From: Actinomycetes bacterium
GTDB taxonomy: Bacteria > Actinomycetota > Aquicultoria > CAJVYJ01
Assembly (NCBI GenBank): GCA_030597945.1
Contig: JAUVQW010000001.1
Span: forward strand, 1 to 30,539
DNA: 30,539 nucleotides
Reading direction: 5' to 3'
Part shown: piece after piece, positions 8,934-16,554 of the stretch
Position numbering within the stretch: position 1 is the stretch's first letter
Layout: every line of letters starts with the position of its first letter
The notes under the pieces: model-generated
What the model saw: the letters and a program-made list of their open reading frames with translations, nothing else
Told to the model about the DNA's origin: nothing
The model's database searches: none
Position numbers and translations under genes: made by a program

Positions 8934-8987
8934 ATCGCTCTCCAGAAAAAAGCACCGTTAAGATATGAGAGATGATTAAAATTCAGA

Positions 8988-9461
8988 TTATCGTTTCGAG
9001 AATTGAGGACGTTTACGAGCTTTCTTGAGACCGTACTTTTTCCTCTCAGTCATCCTTGAATCTCTGGTAAGAAACCCATTCTTCTTAAGTTCGCTACGAT
9101 AATCCGGGTCAGCTTCTAAAAGCGCCCTGGCAACACCATGCCTTAAAGCACCTGCTTGGCCAGAAAGGCCTCCGCCAGCGATGTTAGCTAAAATATCGAA
9201 CTTACCGGCTGTCCCTGTTACTTCAAATGGTTGAACCACTAAGGTGCAGAGAGTATCTCTTCCAAAATATTCTTTTAACTGGCGACTGCCGTTAATTCTA
9301 AATTCTCCGCTACCAGGCACAAGCCTTACCCTGGCAGTTGAGTTTTTTCTTCTGCCCGTTCCGATGTATACAGCCATCGCTTGAGCGCTCTTTTTTGTGG
9401 TCTTTTTCGCCTTCTTCGCAGGCGCTTTCTTTTCTTCTATCTTTTCTTCTTCAGGAACCAT
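8988..9461 (-). CDS. rpsI: 30S ribosomal protein S9
   Basis: The conserved S9 body starts at MAVYIGTGRRKNSTARVR and ends with KARKRPQFSKR, whose basic tail reaches the ribosomal P site. I place the start at the ATG at 9461 because a strong AGGAGG precedes it by 4 bases. This gives 157 residues with a 28-residue Glu/Lys/Ala-rich N-terminal extension (EEEKIEEKKAPAKKAKK). Such extensions are common in actinobacterial S9. An internal ATG at 9377 would give the short canonical form but lacks that site. The gene overlaps the 3' end of rplM by 11 bases in another frame, which implies translational coupling. Confidence 0.95.
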   Translation of the reverse strand: MVPEEEKIEEKKAPAKKAKKTTKKSAQAMAVYIGTGRRKNSTARVRLVPGSGEFRINGSRQLKEYFGRDTLCTLVVQPFEVTGTAGKFDILANIAGGGLSGQAGALRHGVARALLEADPDYRSELKKNGFLTRDSRMTERKKYGLKKARKRPQFSKR

Positions 9462-9903
9462 TTGCCTCCTTGGTTTTAAGTGCCCGCTCTTTTGGCGCTT
9501 GGGCAACATGTGGATGATCGCTCCCCGCATATACTTTCAGTTTTTGGATAACTTGCCTACCCAGTTTATTGTGAGGAACCATCCCTTTGACAGCTCTTTC
9601 TATAATCTCTTCCGGCCTCTCACTTAGCACCTTTTTGTATTTCTTTTCTTTGCCCCCACCAAGATAGCCTGAGTGAGAAAAATAGGTCTTTTGCTCTGCC
9701 TTATTTCCAGTAAGCCTTATTTTCTCGGCATTGACGACAACTACATAATCGCCTGTATCAATATGAGGGGTAAAAATCGGCTTATGCTTTCCCCTTATTA
9801 ATTGAGCTATCTCGCTAGCGAGACGACCAAGGGGCTTGTCAGTAGCATCGACTAGCCACCAATCTCTAGTTATCTCACTCGGTTTTGCGCTATATGTCTT
9901 CAA
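9451..9903 (-). CDS. rplM: 50S ribosomal protein L13
   Basis: This 150-residue protein has the L13 blocks in order: WWLVDATDKPLGRLAS, RGKHKPIFTPHIDTGDYVVVVNAEKI, LTGNKAEQKTYFSHSGYLGG and AVKGMVPHNKLGRQ. It binds 23S rRNA early in 50S assembly. The start is a TTG at 9903 with GGGAG six bases upstream. It is the first gene of the rplM-rpsI pair and has a consensus promoter at 9939-9967. The 5' leader is only about 30 bases, so there is no room for a long ribosomal-protein leader structure. Confidence 0.97.
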   Translation of the reverse strand: MKTYSAKPSEITRDWWLVDATDKPLGRLASEIAQLIRGKHKPIFTPHIDTGDYVVVVNAEKIRLTGNKAEQKTYFSHSGYLGGGKEKKYKKVLSERPEEIIERAVKGMVPHNKLGRQVIQKLKVYAGSDHPHVAQAPKERALKTKEANGS

Positions 9904-9938
9904 TCGATCTCCCGTATCTGTAAATTAGCAGCTTAGAT

Positions 9939-9967
9939 ATACTAAGTAATTATCTTGTTTGTGTCAA
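9939..9967 (-). promoter_or_regulatory. Sigma-A-type promoter of rplM-rpsI
   Basis: Reading leftward, a perfect -35 TTGACA (9967-9962) is separated by 17 bases from -10 TAGTAT (9944-9939). The -10 lies inside a short inverted repeat CTTAG...CTAAG (9932-9946) that could be an operator. The predicted start is near 9932, about 28 bases before the rplM TTG. Confidence 0.75.
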
Positions 9968-10056
9968 GAAAATACTGCTCCTAAATAGATTCTAGCCAAT
10001 TGCCAGTCGATTAAACCCGTAGCAGATAGTACAAGATGTTTTATAGCTCGATAAGT

Positions 10057-10842
10057 TCATTCTTTGCGGTTGAACATCACTACAGCTAACGAGATCATGG
10101 CGGCGCCGAAAGCGATTATTACCGCAATATTTAAGGATATCGGATTAGCGCTCACTTCCATACCCAACATCAACCCTCTAAGGGCGTCTACCCCGTAAGT
10201 CAATGGATCGAGAACGGTAAGCGCCTTTAACCACTCGGGCAGTCTTTCGATAGGGAACATGGCACCTGACAAAAGAAATAAAGGCATAACGAGGAAATTC
10301 ATTACCATCTGAAATCCTTCCATGGATTCCATCCTCGCAGCAATGACGATCCCAAAAGATGTCAGCGAAAATGAGATCAAAAACATGAGAGGGATGATGA
10401 TAACCAGTGTCTGAATCGAAAAACTTACACCTATAAAGGGTGCAAAGAGTAAAATGATCAACCCTTGAATAACTGCGACCGTACTCCCCCCCATCGCTTT
10501 TCCAATAGCAACGGACGTCCTAGAAATCGGAGCCACCATCACTTCTTTTAGAAAGCCGAATTCTCTGTCCCAGATTATCGACATAGCGGAGAAGATAGAT
10601 GTAAAAAGTAACGACATACCCAGTATCCCCGGATAGATAAAGACAACATAATTATCAACCGGCCCTAGACTGGAACCACTGCCTCCCCTGATCGCAAGCC
10701 CCCTTGATAGGCCGGTACCGAACACAAAAAGATATAATGCAGGCTGAGCCACGGAGCTCACCAACCTAAATCTATCCCTTCTATATCGTGTGAGATCTCT
10801 TAGCCAGATCGAGTAGATCGCCCGTATGTCCTTGAAACTCAT
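10057..10842 (-). CDS. ABC-2 type transporter permease (DrrB-like)
   Basis: The 261-residue protein has about six hydrophobic segments and the ABC-2 layout. A cytoplasmic N-terminus (SIWLRDLTRYRRDRFRL) is followed by a glycine-rich loop, then IWDREFGFLKEVMVAPISRTSVAIGKA. Near residue 190 is FLLSGAMFPIERLPEWLKALTVLDPLTYGVDALRGLM, the family hallmark. It forms the membrane channel of an exporter with the ATPase encoded just upstream; the two genes overlap by ATGA. Drug, lipid or polysaccharide precursors are possible substrates. Nothing in the neighbourhood identifies one. Confidence 0.9.
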   Translation of the reverse strand: MSFKDIRAIYSIWLRDLTRYRRDRFRLVSSVAQPALYLFVFGTGLSRGLAIRGGSGSSLGPVDNYVVFIYPGILGMSLLFTSIFSAMSIIWDREFGFLKEVMVAPISRTSVAIGKAMGGSTVAVIQGLIILLFAPFIGVSFSIQTLVIIIPLMFLISFSLTSFGIVIAARMESMEGFQMVMNFLVMPLFLLSGAMFPIERLPEWLKALTVLDPLTYGVDALRGLMLGMEVSANPISLNIAVIIAFGAAMISLAVVMFNRKE

Positions 10843-11813
10843 CGACGCCTCAAAGCTCTAACATGTGATCTCATGCTTTTAATTGCACTTCCCTGTTCTT
10901 CCCGGATCTTTCGACCGGTCAAATGTAAAAATACATCTTCCAATGTCGGGCGATGTACAGATACCGAGACTACCGGGATCGATTGGTCGCTGATAAGCCG
11001 GGGAAGCATGCTTTCGCCATCGTCAGTCTTAATAAAAATAGTGCCATCATCAATGATTACCTGCAGTTTAAACCTTGACTCAATCTCCTTTGCCACTTTA
11101 ATGTTGTCTTTAGTCTTTAGTTTTATCGTGTCTCCCCCAATTGATTTCTTAAGCTCATCAGGCGTATCTAGAGCAATTATTTTGCCTTGGTCGATTATCG
11201 CCACCCGGTCACAATTTTCGGCTTCATCCATGTAGTGAGTGGTAAGAAAAATGGTTATCCGCTCTTTTTCTCTTAGTTCGTTAAGGTAATCCCAGATATG
11301 ATGCCTGGTTTGCGGATCTAAACCCAAGGTCGGCTCGTCTAAGAAAAGTACTTTGGGAAAGTGAAGCAGTCCCCGCCCTATCTCCAACCGACGCTTCATC
11401 CCTCCAGAGAAAGTTCTTACAATATCGTTTTGTCTTGGCGTAAGATCGATCAGATCAAGCACTTTTTTGATCCGTTCTTCTCTCTTCTCTTTTGGAATGT
11501 TATAGACAAGAGCATGAAAATTAAGATTTTCTTTCGCGCTTAGGCGCTCGTCTAAGCTCGGGTCTTGAAAGACAATGCCAATCGATGACCTGACGTCGTG
11601 TGGACTCTTTACTACATCATAACCGTTTAAGACGGCTCGTCCCGACGTTGGCTGCATTAGCGTACATAAGATGTTGATCGTCGTTGTCTTCCCGGCACCG
11701 TTTGGTCCAAGAAAACCGAAAACTTCGCCTTCATGAACTTTAAAAGAAACTCCATCGACTGCCAATATTTCATCAAAGAGTTTTCTTACATTATCCACTT
11801 CTATCATTGCCAT
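10839..11813 (-). CDS. ABC transporter ATP-binding protein (DrrA-like, daunorubicin-resistance family)
   Basis: From the ATG at 11813 (AAAGG eight bases upstream) the product has 324 residues. It carries Walker A GPNGAGKTTT (about 36-45), Q-loop VFQDPSLDERL, signature FSGGMKRRLEIGRGL, Walker B VLFLDEPTLGLDP and the H-loop TTHYMDEAE. The C-terminal 90 residues, ending VHRPTLEDVFLHLTGR, are the extra domain of DrrA-type ATPases. Its stop overlaps the permease start, so both are co-translated. A TTG at 11852 would add 13 residues but has no ribosome-binding site and falls in the divergent promoter region shared with the cyclo-ligase gene. Confidence 0.92.
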   Translation of the reverse strand: MAMIEVDNVRKLFDEILAVDGVSFKVHEGEVFGFLGPNGAGKTTTINILCTLMQPTSGRAVLNGYDVVKSPHDVRSSIGIVFQDPSLDERLSAKENLNFHALVYNIPKEKREERIKKVLDLIDLTPRQNDIVRTFSGGMKRRLEIGRGLLHFPKVLFLDEPTLGLDPQTRHHIWDYLNELREKERITIFLTTHYMDEAENCDRVAIIDQGKIIALDTPDELKKSIGGDTIKLKTKDNIKVAKEIESRFKLQVIIDDGTIFIKTDDGESMLPRLISDQSIPVVSVSVHRPTLEDVFLHLTGRKIREEQGSAIKSMRSHVRALRRR

Positions 11814-11871
11814 TTTTATGCCTTTCTTACATCGGTATAATATAACAGACAAAGTTTAAAGAGAAAGTATT

Positions 11872-12474
11872 ATGCCTGATAAGGAAAAAAAGATCTTAAG
11901 GGATGAATATTTGATAAAAAGAGATGGTCTCAGCAGTAAGATGCGCCATCATATGAGCGCCGCCATTTTAGAAAACCTTATCCGGAGCCCTATATATAAA
12001 TCAGCAAACGACATCGGTTTCTATTGCTCTTTCGGCAGCGAAGTCGAAACATCTGAGATGATGAGTAGAGCGATAACGGATAATAAATCAATTTACCTTC
12101 CGGTAATAGACCCAAGCGATAAAAAAATGCACTTTTGCCATTTCGATGGAGATGTATGTTGTCTTACCTGCAACTCTTTTGGCATCATGGAACCTAAAAA
12201 AATGCCGGCCATAGCCGATCAGGTGCTGGATTTGATCATTGTTCCCGGTCTGGTCTTTACCAAAAACGGATGGAGAATAGGCCACGGGGCCGGCTATTAT
12301 GACCGTTATTTAAAAAAAGTTGACGCTACTACCAGCGGTGTCGCCTTTTCCACTCAGATGAGAGAATCGATCCCGAAAGGAAAATTCGACGTTCCGCTCG
12401 ATTATGTCATTACTGAAAAAGATCTATTTATAAGAAATGAACCAAAGCCCGTCTTTTCCGGATTTCAAAAATAG
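11872..12474 (+). CDS. 5-formyltetrahydrofolate cyclo-ligase
   Basis: This 200-residue protein belongs to the 5-FCL/MTHFS family. The diagnostic blocks are FGIMEPKK (substrate loop), LIIVPGLVFTKNGWRIGHGAGYYDRYL (about 121-147, phosphate and ATP binding) and the early basic helix with LRDEYLIKR. It converts 5-formyl-THF to 5,10-methenyl-THF using ATP, returning this inhibitory folate to the one-carbon pool. It is transcribed against the surrounding genes, diverging from the ABC exporter with a 58-base gap containing TATAAT at 11836. The usual GxGGGYYDR appears here as GHGAGYYDR, a conservative change. Confidence 0.93.
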   Translation: MPDKEKKILRDEYLIKRDGLSSKMRHHMSAAILENLIRSPIYKSANDIGFYCSFGSEVETSEMMSRAITDNKSIYLPVIDPSDKKMHFCHFDGDVCCLTCNSFGIMEPKKMPAIADQVLDLIIVPGLVFTKNGWRIGHGAGYYDRYLKKVDATTSGVAFSTQMRESIPKGKFDVPLDYVITEKDLFIRNEPKPVFSGFQK

Positions 12475-12489
12475 TTATGAAAAACTGTT

Positions 12490-12518
12490 TTGACAATCTC
12501 TATGTGGATATATAATAT
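12490..12518 (+). promoter_or_regulatory. Promoter of the arsR-like gene
   Basis: A consensus -35 TTGACA (12490-12495) is followed 17 bases later by TAATAT (12513-12518). Alternatively TATAAT at 12511-12516 would give a 15-base spacer. It lies directly upstream of the ArsR gene and abuts a perfect palindrome, consistent with autorepression. Confidence 0.6.
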
Positions 12519-12529
12519 TATAGCTATAA
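12518..12529. promoter_or_regulatory. Palindromic operator candidate for the ArsR regulator
   Basis: TTATAGCTATAA is a perfect 12-bp palindrome. It overlaps the end of the -10 region and the expected transcription start of the arsR-like gene. ArsR-family repressors commonly bind AT-rich dyads at this position in their own promoters. Binding is inferred from position and symmetry only. Confidence 0.5.
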
Positions 12530-12550
12530 GTCTTATTGAGGTGATAATAT

Positions 12551-12838
12551 ATGCCAGGTTCGGAAGATTTCTTCCACGCGATGTCTGATAATACTAGACA
12601 AGAGATATTGGTCTTGTTGGATAAGAAGCCTAGATGTGTAAGAGATATAGCAAAAAAATTTTGTATCTCCCAGCCATCGATATCTAGACATCTGTCAGTA
12701 CTTAAAAATGCCGGCCTGGTAAGTGATGAGAGAAACGGCCAAAAGATTATTTATTCTCTAAATCAAGATTGGTTGCGCAGCTGTTGCGAGAATAACTTTG
12801 CCAGGTTTAGCTGTTGCAAAAGTCTTTTTAAATCTTAG
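12551..12838 (+). CDS. ArsR-family winged-helix repressor with C-terminal paired cysteines
   Basis: This 95-residue protein is a single ArsR/SmtB winged helix. ISQPSISRHLSVLKNAGLVSDERNGQKIIYSL (about 39-70) is the recognition helix and wing. Six cysteines are present: Cys29 and Cys38 near the DNA-binding helix, and two vicinal pairs, Cys78-Cys79 and Cys88-Cys89, at the C-terminus. Cys29 aligns with the first Cys of the As(III) site of E. coli ArsR, but that site's second Cys is Arg here. C-terminal paired Cys recall the Acidithiobacillus ArsR site. It is therefore probably a thiophilic metal or thiol sensor. The ATG has a GAGGTGAT site. No resistance gene follows except a 20-codon mini-ORF. 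Confidence 0.85.
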   Translation: MPGSEDFFHAMSDNTRQEILVLLDKKPRCVRDIAKKFCISQPSISRHLSVLKNAGLVSDERNGQKIIYSLNQDWLRSCCENNFARFSCCKSLFKS

Positions 12839-12859
12839 ATTACTAAGGAGGTGACGTGG

Positions 12860-12922
12860 ATGAAAAGATATATGGTACCTCGAATAGCCCATTGTGAGTC
12901 TGGTTGCACTAGACCGTCCTGA
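12860..12922 (+). CDS. 20-residue Cys-containing mini-ORF behind the ArsR gene
   Basis: An ATG at 12860 follows AAGGAGGTGA (12845-12854), a near-complete match to the anti-Shine-Dalgarno sequence with a 5-base gap. The frame reads 20 codons and stops at TGA (12920-12922). The peptide ends IAHCESGCTRPS, with His-Cys-x3-Cys. It begins 22 bases after the arsR-like stop and is followed by a terminator, so it is the last cistron of that transcript. It could be a small metal-binding peptide, a leader or a signalling peptide. I know no family for it. The very strong ribosome-binding site is the main reason to think it is translated. Confidence 0.45.
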   Translation: MKRYMVPRIAHCESGCTRPS

Positions 12923-12959
12923 GCACGACGCGAAACTACTCATCAGGTTAAAAAGTTAA

Positions 12960-12992
12960 GGCCCCCGAAATTGGAGGGTCTTTTCTTTTTTT
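12960..12992 (+). terminator. Rho-independent terminator of the cyclo-ligase/arsR/mini-ORF unit
   Basis: GGCCCCC (12960-12966) pairs with GGAGGGTC (12973-12980) around a 6-base loop, with one bulged A and one G-T pair. TTTTCTTTTTTT follows. It lies exactly at the convergent junction with the deacetylase gene, whose stop codon is in the T tract. It could also act weakly leftward. Confidence 0.75.
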
Positions 12993-14097
12993 ATCTGTAT
13001 TTATAGAGTTGATCGAGGGTAACAATGGAGTAGCCTGCTGATCTTAGATGCTCTATGATCTTGGGTAGAGCCGCTACCGTTACCTGTCTATTGCCTCCAC
13101 CATCATGAAGTAAAACGATTGCCCCCGGTCTTACTTGCAACATCATCGTCTGAATGATGCTATCTACTGACTCCGCCTGCCAATCCATAGGATCAACCGA
13201 CCACAGCGCAATCGAGTAACCTCGTCTGGTCACCGCTTCTCCTAGCAGGCCGTTTAGGCGACCGAAGGGGGGGCGAAACCATCTGGGTGATTCCCCAGTT
13301 TTTGCGAGAATAAGATCATGGCTCACTTGAATCTCGTTTTCCACGACCGCCTGATCCTTATCATCGAGACGACTGTGAGTGAGCGAGTGGTTCTCAATAT
13401 CAAAGCCTTGGTCCTTCATATATTTTATAGTGGCAGGATATTTTTGGACCTGCGTCCCTACGACAAAAAAAGTTGCCGGCACATCGTAGGATTTTAGAAT
13501 ATCAACTATTTGTTTTGTATATGGGAGCAAAGGGCCATCATCAAAAGTAAGCGCCACCATTCTTTTGGGATTAATTTTTCCTCTCTTTAATATTGTCGGT
13601 TTCGGCTTACTAACTATCTCTTTCTTTACAATAAGGCCGCTATCTTCTAGGTAATACTCTCTTATTTCGCCAGGCGATCCAGGTCTTTTAACAACTACAA
13701 ATGGACCGCTGCCTTCGATGATCGTCCGCGGTGTAATCTCCAGGGTTCTTTCTTTAATCACTTCCCGTAAATTTCTTCCTTGGACCATCTCAATCCTAGA
13801 CCCGCGGCTTATCAATGAGGATTCCTTGACCCGTGAGCCATCTAGGTAAATCGTTGGCTCTTCTCCCAAACCGTTTAATACGATCTCTCCGTCATGGCTG
13901 AGAAGATTGCCGGTCTCTGGTTTAAAACCTACTTTTCTTAGTGCGTCGCCTACTGTCTTCTCTTTAGTTATATAGTTTTCATTGTTTATCTTGATCGGTA
14001 TCTTTGCGTAGGCAGAATAAAAAAAGACCTCGATCCCGATAAGGGTGATCACGGCCACCAACAGACGGATAATCATCTTTTTTTTACTAATAATCAT
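12991..14097 (-). CDS. Membrane-anchored polysaccharide deacetylase with DUF348-like and G5-like domains
   Basis: The 368-residue protein has an N-terminal membrane anchor (about 9-29). A DUF348-like segment follows (about 33-110, with VGDALRKVGF), then a G5-like segment (about 115-172, IREYYLEDSGLIVKKEIVSKPKPTILKRG). The C-terminal NodB domain spans about 178-368. Its carbohydrate esterase family 4 motifs are all present: TFDDGP (184-189), HSLTH (237-241, metal His), RPPFGR (275-280), Asp303 and LLHDGG (329-334). It should remove N- or O-acetyl groups from peptidoglycan or another surface glycan outside the cell. It starts within the stop of the YihY gene (ATGA overlap), so the two are coupled. 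Confidence 0.9.
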   Translation of the reverse strand: MIISKKKMIIRLLVAVITLIGIEVFFYSAYAKIPIKINNENYITKEKTVGDALRKVGFKPETGNLLSHDGEIVLNGLGEEPTIYLDGSRVKESSLISRGSRIEMVQGRNLREVIKERTLEITPRTIIEGSGPFVVVKRPGSPGEIREYYLEDSGLIVKKEIVSKPKPTILKRGKINPKRMVALTFDDGPLLPYTKQIVDILKSYDVPATFFVVGTQVQKYPATIKYMKDQGFDIENHSLTHSRLDDKDQAVVENEIQVSHDLILAKTGESPRWFRPPFGRLNGLLGEAVTRRGYSIALWSVDPMDWQAESVDSIIQTMMLQVRPGAIVLLHDGGGNRQVTVAALPKIIEHLRSAGYSIVTLDQLYKYR

Positions 14098-14924
14098 TCT
14101 TTTTTTCTTTTGCTTATAATAGCCGCAACCTCACTTCCAAAAATAGTTATGATCGCCAAGATATATAGCCAGAGCAAAAAGCCGACGACAATACCGAGTG
14201 ATCCATAGATCGCTGTAAAACCGGAGACGCGCTTTAAATACCACGAAAAAACTCTTCTTGCCAGTTCCCAGATTATACCTGCTGTGACCGCTCCTTTCCA
14301 GATGTCCTTAACTGGCGGTCTCTTACTTGGCACAAAATGGTAGATAGCTCCAAATACGCCGATGACGATAAAGACATTAAAGACCCAAAGGTATGGATTG
14401 AGAACAGATACATCCGTATCACCCGACAATATACCTAGCCAAACGTCGCGAATAATTTGTAATATAGGAAAAAATAGAGACGTTAAGATCAAAATAAATA
14501 CTATCCCTATGACAACAACTACTCCAAGAAGTCTGGCTCTAAAGAGCAACTTGCTCTCACTTTTACCCCAGATCTGATCGAGCGCATATTCCAAGGCGTC
14601 AAAGACAGCTGTCCCCACCCAAAGAAGTCCGATGATACCGATGATACCTACCTCGCCCCTGGTAGCCACAACGGCTTCGATGTTCTCCTTTATGAGATCA
14701 CTAAATTGCGGGATCGTCCTGTTGACCAGGTCAATCAATTGATTGATCGTTCCCCCCCTGACGAGATCGAATCCGGCGATTGATACCAGCACTAATATCA
14801 GAGGAAATAACGAAAGGAGGGCGTAGTAAGCTATTGTCGCCGCCAGGAAAGTTCCGTGGTCACCGGAGAATTTTAGATAGACTTCTTTAATAAATCCATA
14901 GACCGATCTGATCTTATTCTTCAA
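14094..14924 (-). CDS. YihY/BrkB-family inner-membrane protein
   Basis: The 276-residue protein has about six transmembrane helices and the family blocks LAATIAYYALLSLFPLILVL near residue 27 and DALEYALDQIWG near 110. The C-terminal part (KRVSGFTAIYGSLGIVVGFLLWLYILAIITIFGSEVAAI) is the usual hallmark. The molecular function of the family is not settled; the old label ribonuclease BN is wrong. The start is a TTG at 14924 without a clear ribosome-binding site. It is coupled to the polysaccharide deacetylase by an ATGA overlap, which suggests a cell-envelope role. Confidence 0.88.
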   Translation of the reverse strand: MKNKIRSVYGFIKEVYLKFSGDHGTFLAATIAYYALLSLFPLILVLVSIAGFDLVRGGTINQLIDLVNRTIPQFSDLIKENIEAVVATRGEVGIIGIIGLLWVGTAVFDALEYALDQIWGKSESKLLFRARLLGVVVVIGIVFILILTSLFFPILQIIRDVWLGILSGDTDVSVLNPYLWVFNVFIVIGVFGAIYHFVPSKRPPVKDIWKGAVTAGIIWELARRVFSWYLKRVSGFTAIYGSLGIVVGFLLWLYILAIITIFGSEVAAIISKRKKE

Positions 14925-15004
14925 TTCATTTTGATATTACGTTCTAGCTCTTCACTTGGCAAGGGAGGAGTTTAAATTCGATGATTGCAAATCAAGTGTT
15001 GCGG

Positions 15005-16456
15005 CTAGTTGGTGGCTTCGGGTTTGTTCCCAAAATATGATCTCTCTAGAGTGAATTCCTGCTGTACCCCTTTGATGGCAATTGAGTCTACAGCAACCAA
15101 TTTTTGGTTATCCTTTTTAAAATATAGAAGTTGGAGGCTGTACGGTAATCCCTCTTCCACTTCGAAGGTCCTTATGCCCGCTGCCCCGGTCGTTCCCGCA
15201 TTTATCAAGTTGGTTCCTTTGACCTTGTCGAGTTTTGCCCTATGAGAGTGTCCGCTTAAGACAACATCAACCATGCCCAATATTTTTTTTGCGTTTCGTG
15301 GTTCATGAGTGGCAACGATATCCGGTTTATTTTTACTGCCGCCAACTATCTCTTGTAACTCAGTGGCGCTTATATCTGCCAGGTTCTTACTCTGAGACTT
15401 TCGAACGTCTTTCGTTATCGAGCTGGGGTCCGGGTAACCCAAGATATCCAACTCTTTAAAGGAAAAACTCTCTCCTTTTTCTAGAACATCAACATTTTCG
15501 ATCCCGTCAAGCATCGAAACTATCTCGGGTGAGTCATGATTGCCGGGGATATATACATAGGGCGTCTCAAGGCCTCTAATGTTATTTAAAAGACTGGCCT
15601 CCATTGGTGTTCCAAAGTCGGTAATGTCTCCGGTATCTATTATAAGATCCACATTGAAATCTTCGGCAATCTGCTTTGTCAGCTCCAACCCTACAGGGTT
15701 ATTATGAATATCGCTGACATGAAGAACTTTTATCGATTCGTCTTTCTTAAGACCGTCGCTATCCATCCCTTCCACGCGGGAATAAAAATAGTGAAGATTT
15801 GCAGCCAATTTTTTTACCTCTTGGCGAAACGAATCTAGTGTATCCAGTTTCTCTTCAATATTATTCATCAGCCATGGAGCCGCCGTAAGAAGGCCTGTAT
15901 ATTTTGGCTGCCTGAATTCACGATAGTTGTAGGTTGTAGCAGTTGCTAAGGCCATGGAACCGATAATAAGCGCACCACATAATCCCCCCGCCACTACCCT
16001 ATAAATGGATCTTGGCCTTATAATAAGTCCGGCTAGCGCCCCTCCGACAATTGCCAGAAAAAAGATTTTGATTAAAAAATATTTTAGCGCTTCTTTTGCC
16101 TGTATTTCAGATCTAGAAAATATCTCTTTTTTTGAGATAGAGGTATTTGCCAGTTTTTCTACGCTTTCAATTGAGACCTGCTCGATTTTGGCACGAGCCT
16201 TTACGGGCGCTTTGTGAGTCTTTGCAGATATTGTCCCAAGCGGTGGGAGAATGAGTTCCGTACTGCCTTTAAGGGCGGGGGCTACACTCATTTCGACAGT
16301 GGCACCCTCGATATCATAAGTAGATCTCCCAAACAATGCGACAGCAAGTAACGCAAATATGATTGCGGTTAGGATAAACAAACTAGTAACGCGAAAATCT
16401 TTCAAACTACGTGCCTCACAACAATTATTTGACCGATCTACTATATGGCCGGTCAT
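15005..16456 (-). CDS. Membrane-anchored calcineurin-like metallophosphoesterase
   Basis: The C-terminal 240 residues carry all metallophosphoesterase motifs: SDIH (248-251), DTGDITD (274-280), GNHD (305-308), THEP (383-386) and SGHSH (401-405). They ligate two metals. The N-terminal half has one transmembrane helix (about 25-43), a loop of about 80 residues, and two more helices (about 126-146 and 154-173). With the basic loop RPRSIYR inside, the catalytic domain would face outside. The substrate is unknown. The ATG at 16456 lacks a ribosome-binding site. A TTG at 16405 (codon 18) with GAGG upstream is an alternative that keeps all helices. Length 483 residues from the ATG. Confidence 0.85.
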   Translation of the reverse strand: MTGHIVDRSNNCCEARSLKDFRVTSLFILTAIIFALLAVALFGRSTYDIEGATVEMSVAPALKGSTELILPPLGTISAKTHKAPVKARAKIEQVSIESVEKLANTSISKKEIFSRSEIQAKEALKYFLIKIFFLAIVGGALAGLIIRPRSIYRVVAGGLCGALIIGSMALATATTYNYREFRQPKYTGLLTAAPWLMNNIEEKLDTLDSFRQEVKKLAANLHYFYSRVEGMDSDGLKKDESIKVLHVSDIHNNPVGLELTKQIAEDFNVDLIIDTGDITDFGTPMEASLLNNIRGLETPYVYIPGNHDSPEIVSMLDGIENVDVLEKGESFSFKELDILGYPDPSSITKDVRKSQSKNLADISATELQEIVGGSKNKPDIVATHEPRNAKKILGMVDVVLSGHSHRAKLDKVKGTNLINAGTTGAAGIRTFEVEEGLPYSLQLLYFKKDNQKLVAVDSIAIKGVQQEFTLERSYFGNKPEATN

Positions 16457-16554
16457 ATACTATTGTGAAATGTTGGGGCTAAAAGTCAACAAAGAGACTC
16501 TGTTAAACTCGGCCAAAACAATTAAAGATAAAGTCTGCGGGAACAAAAAGTCTT

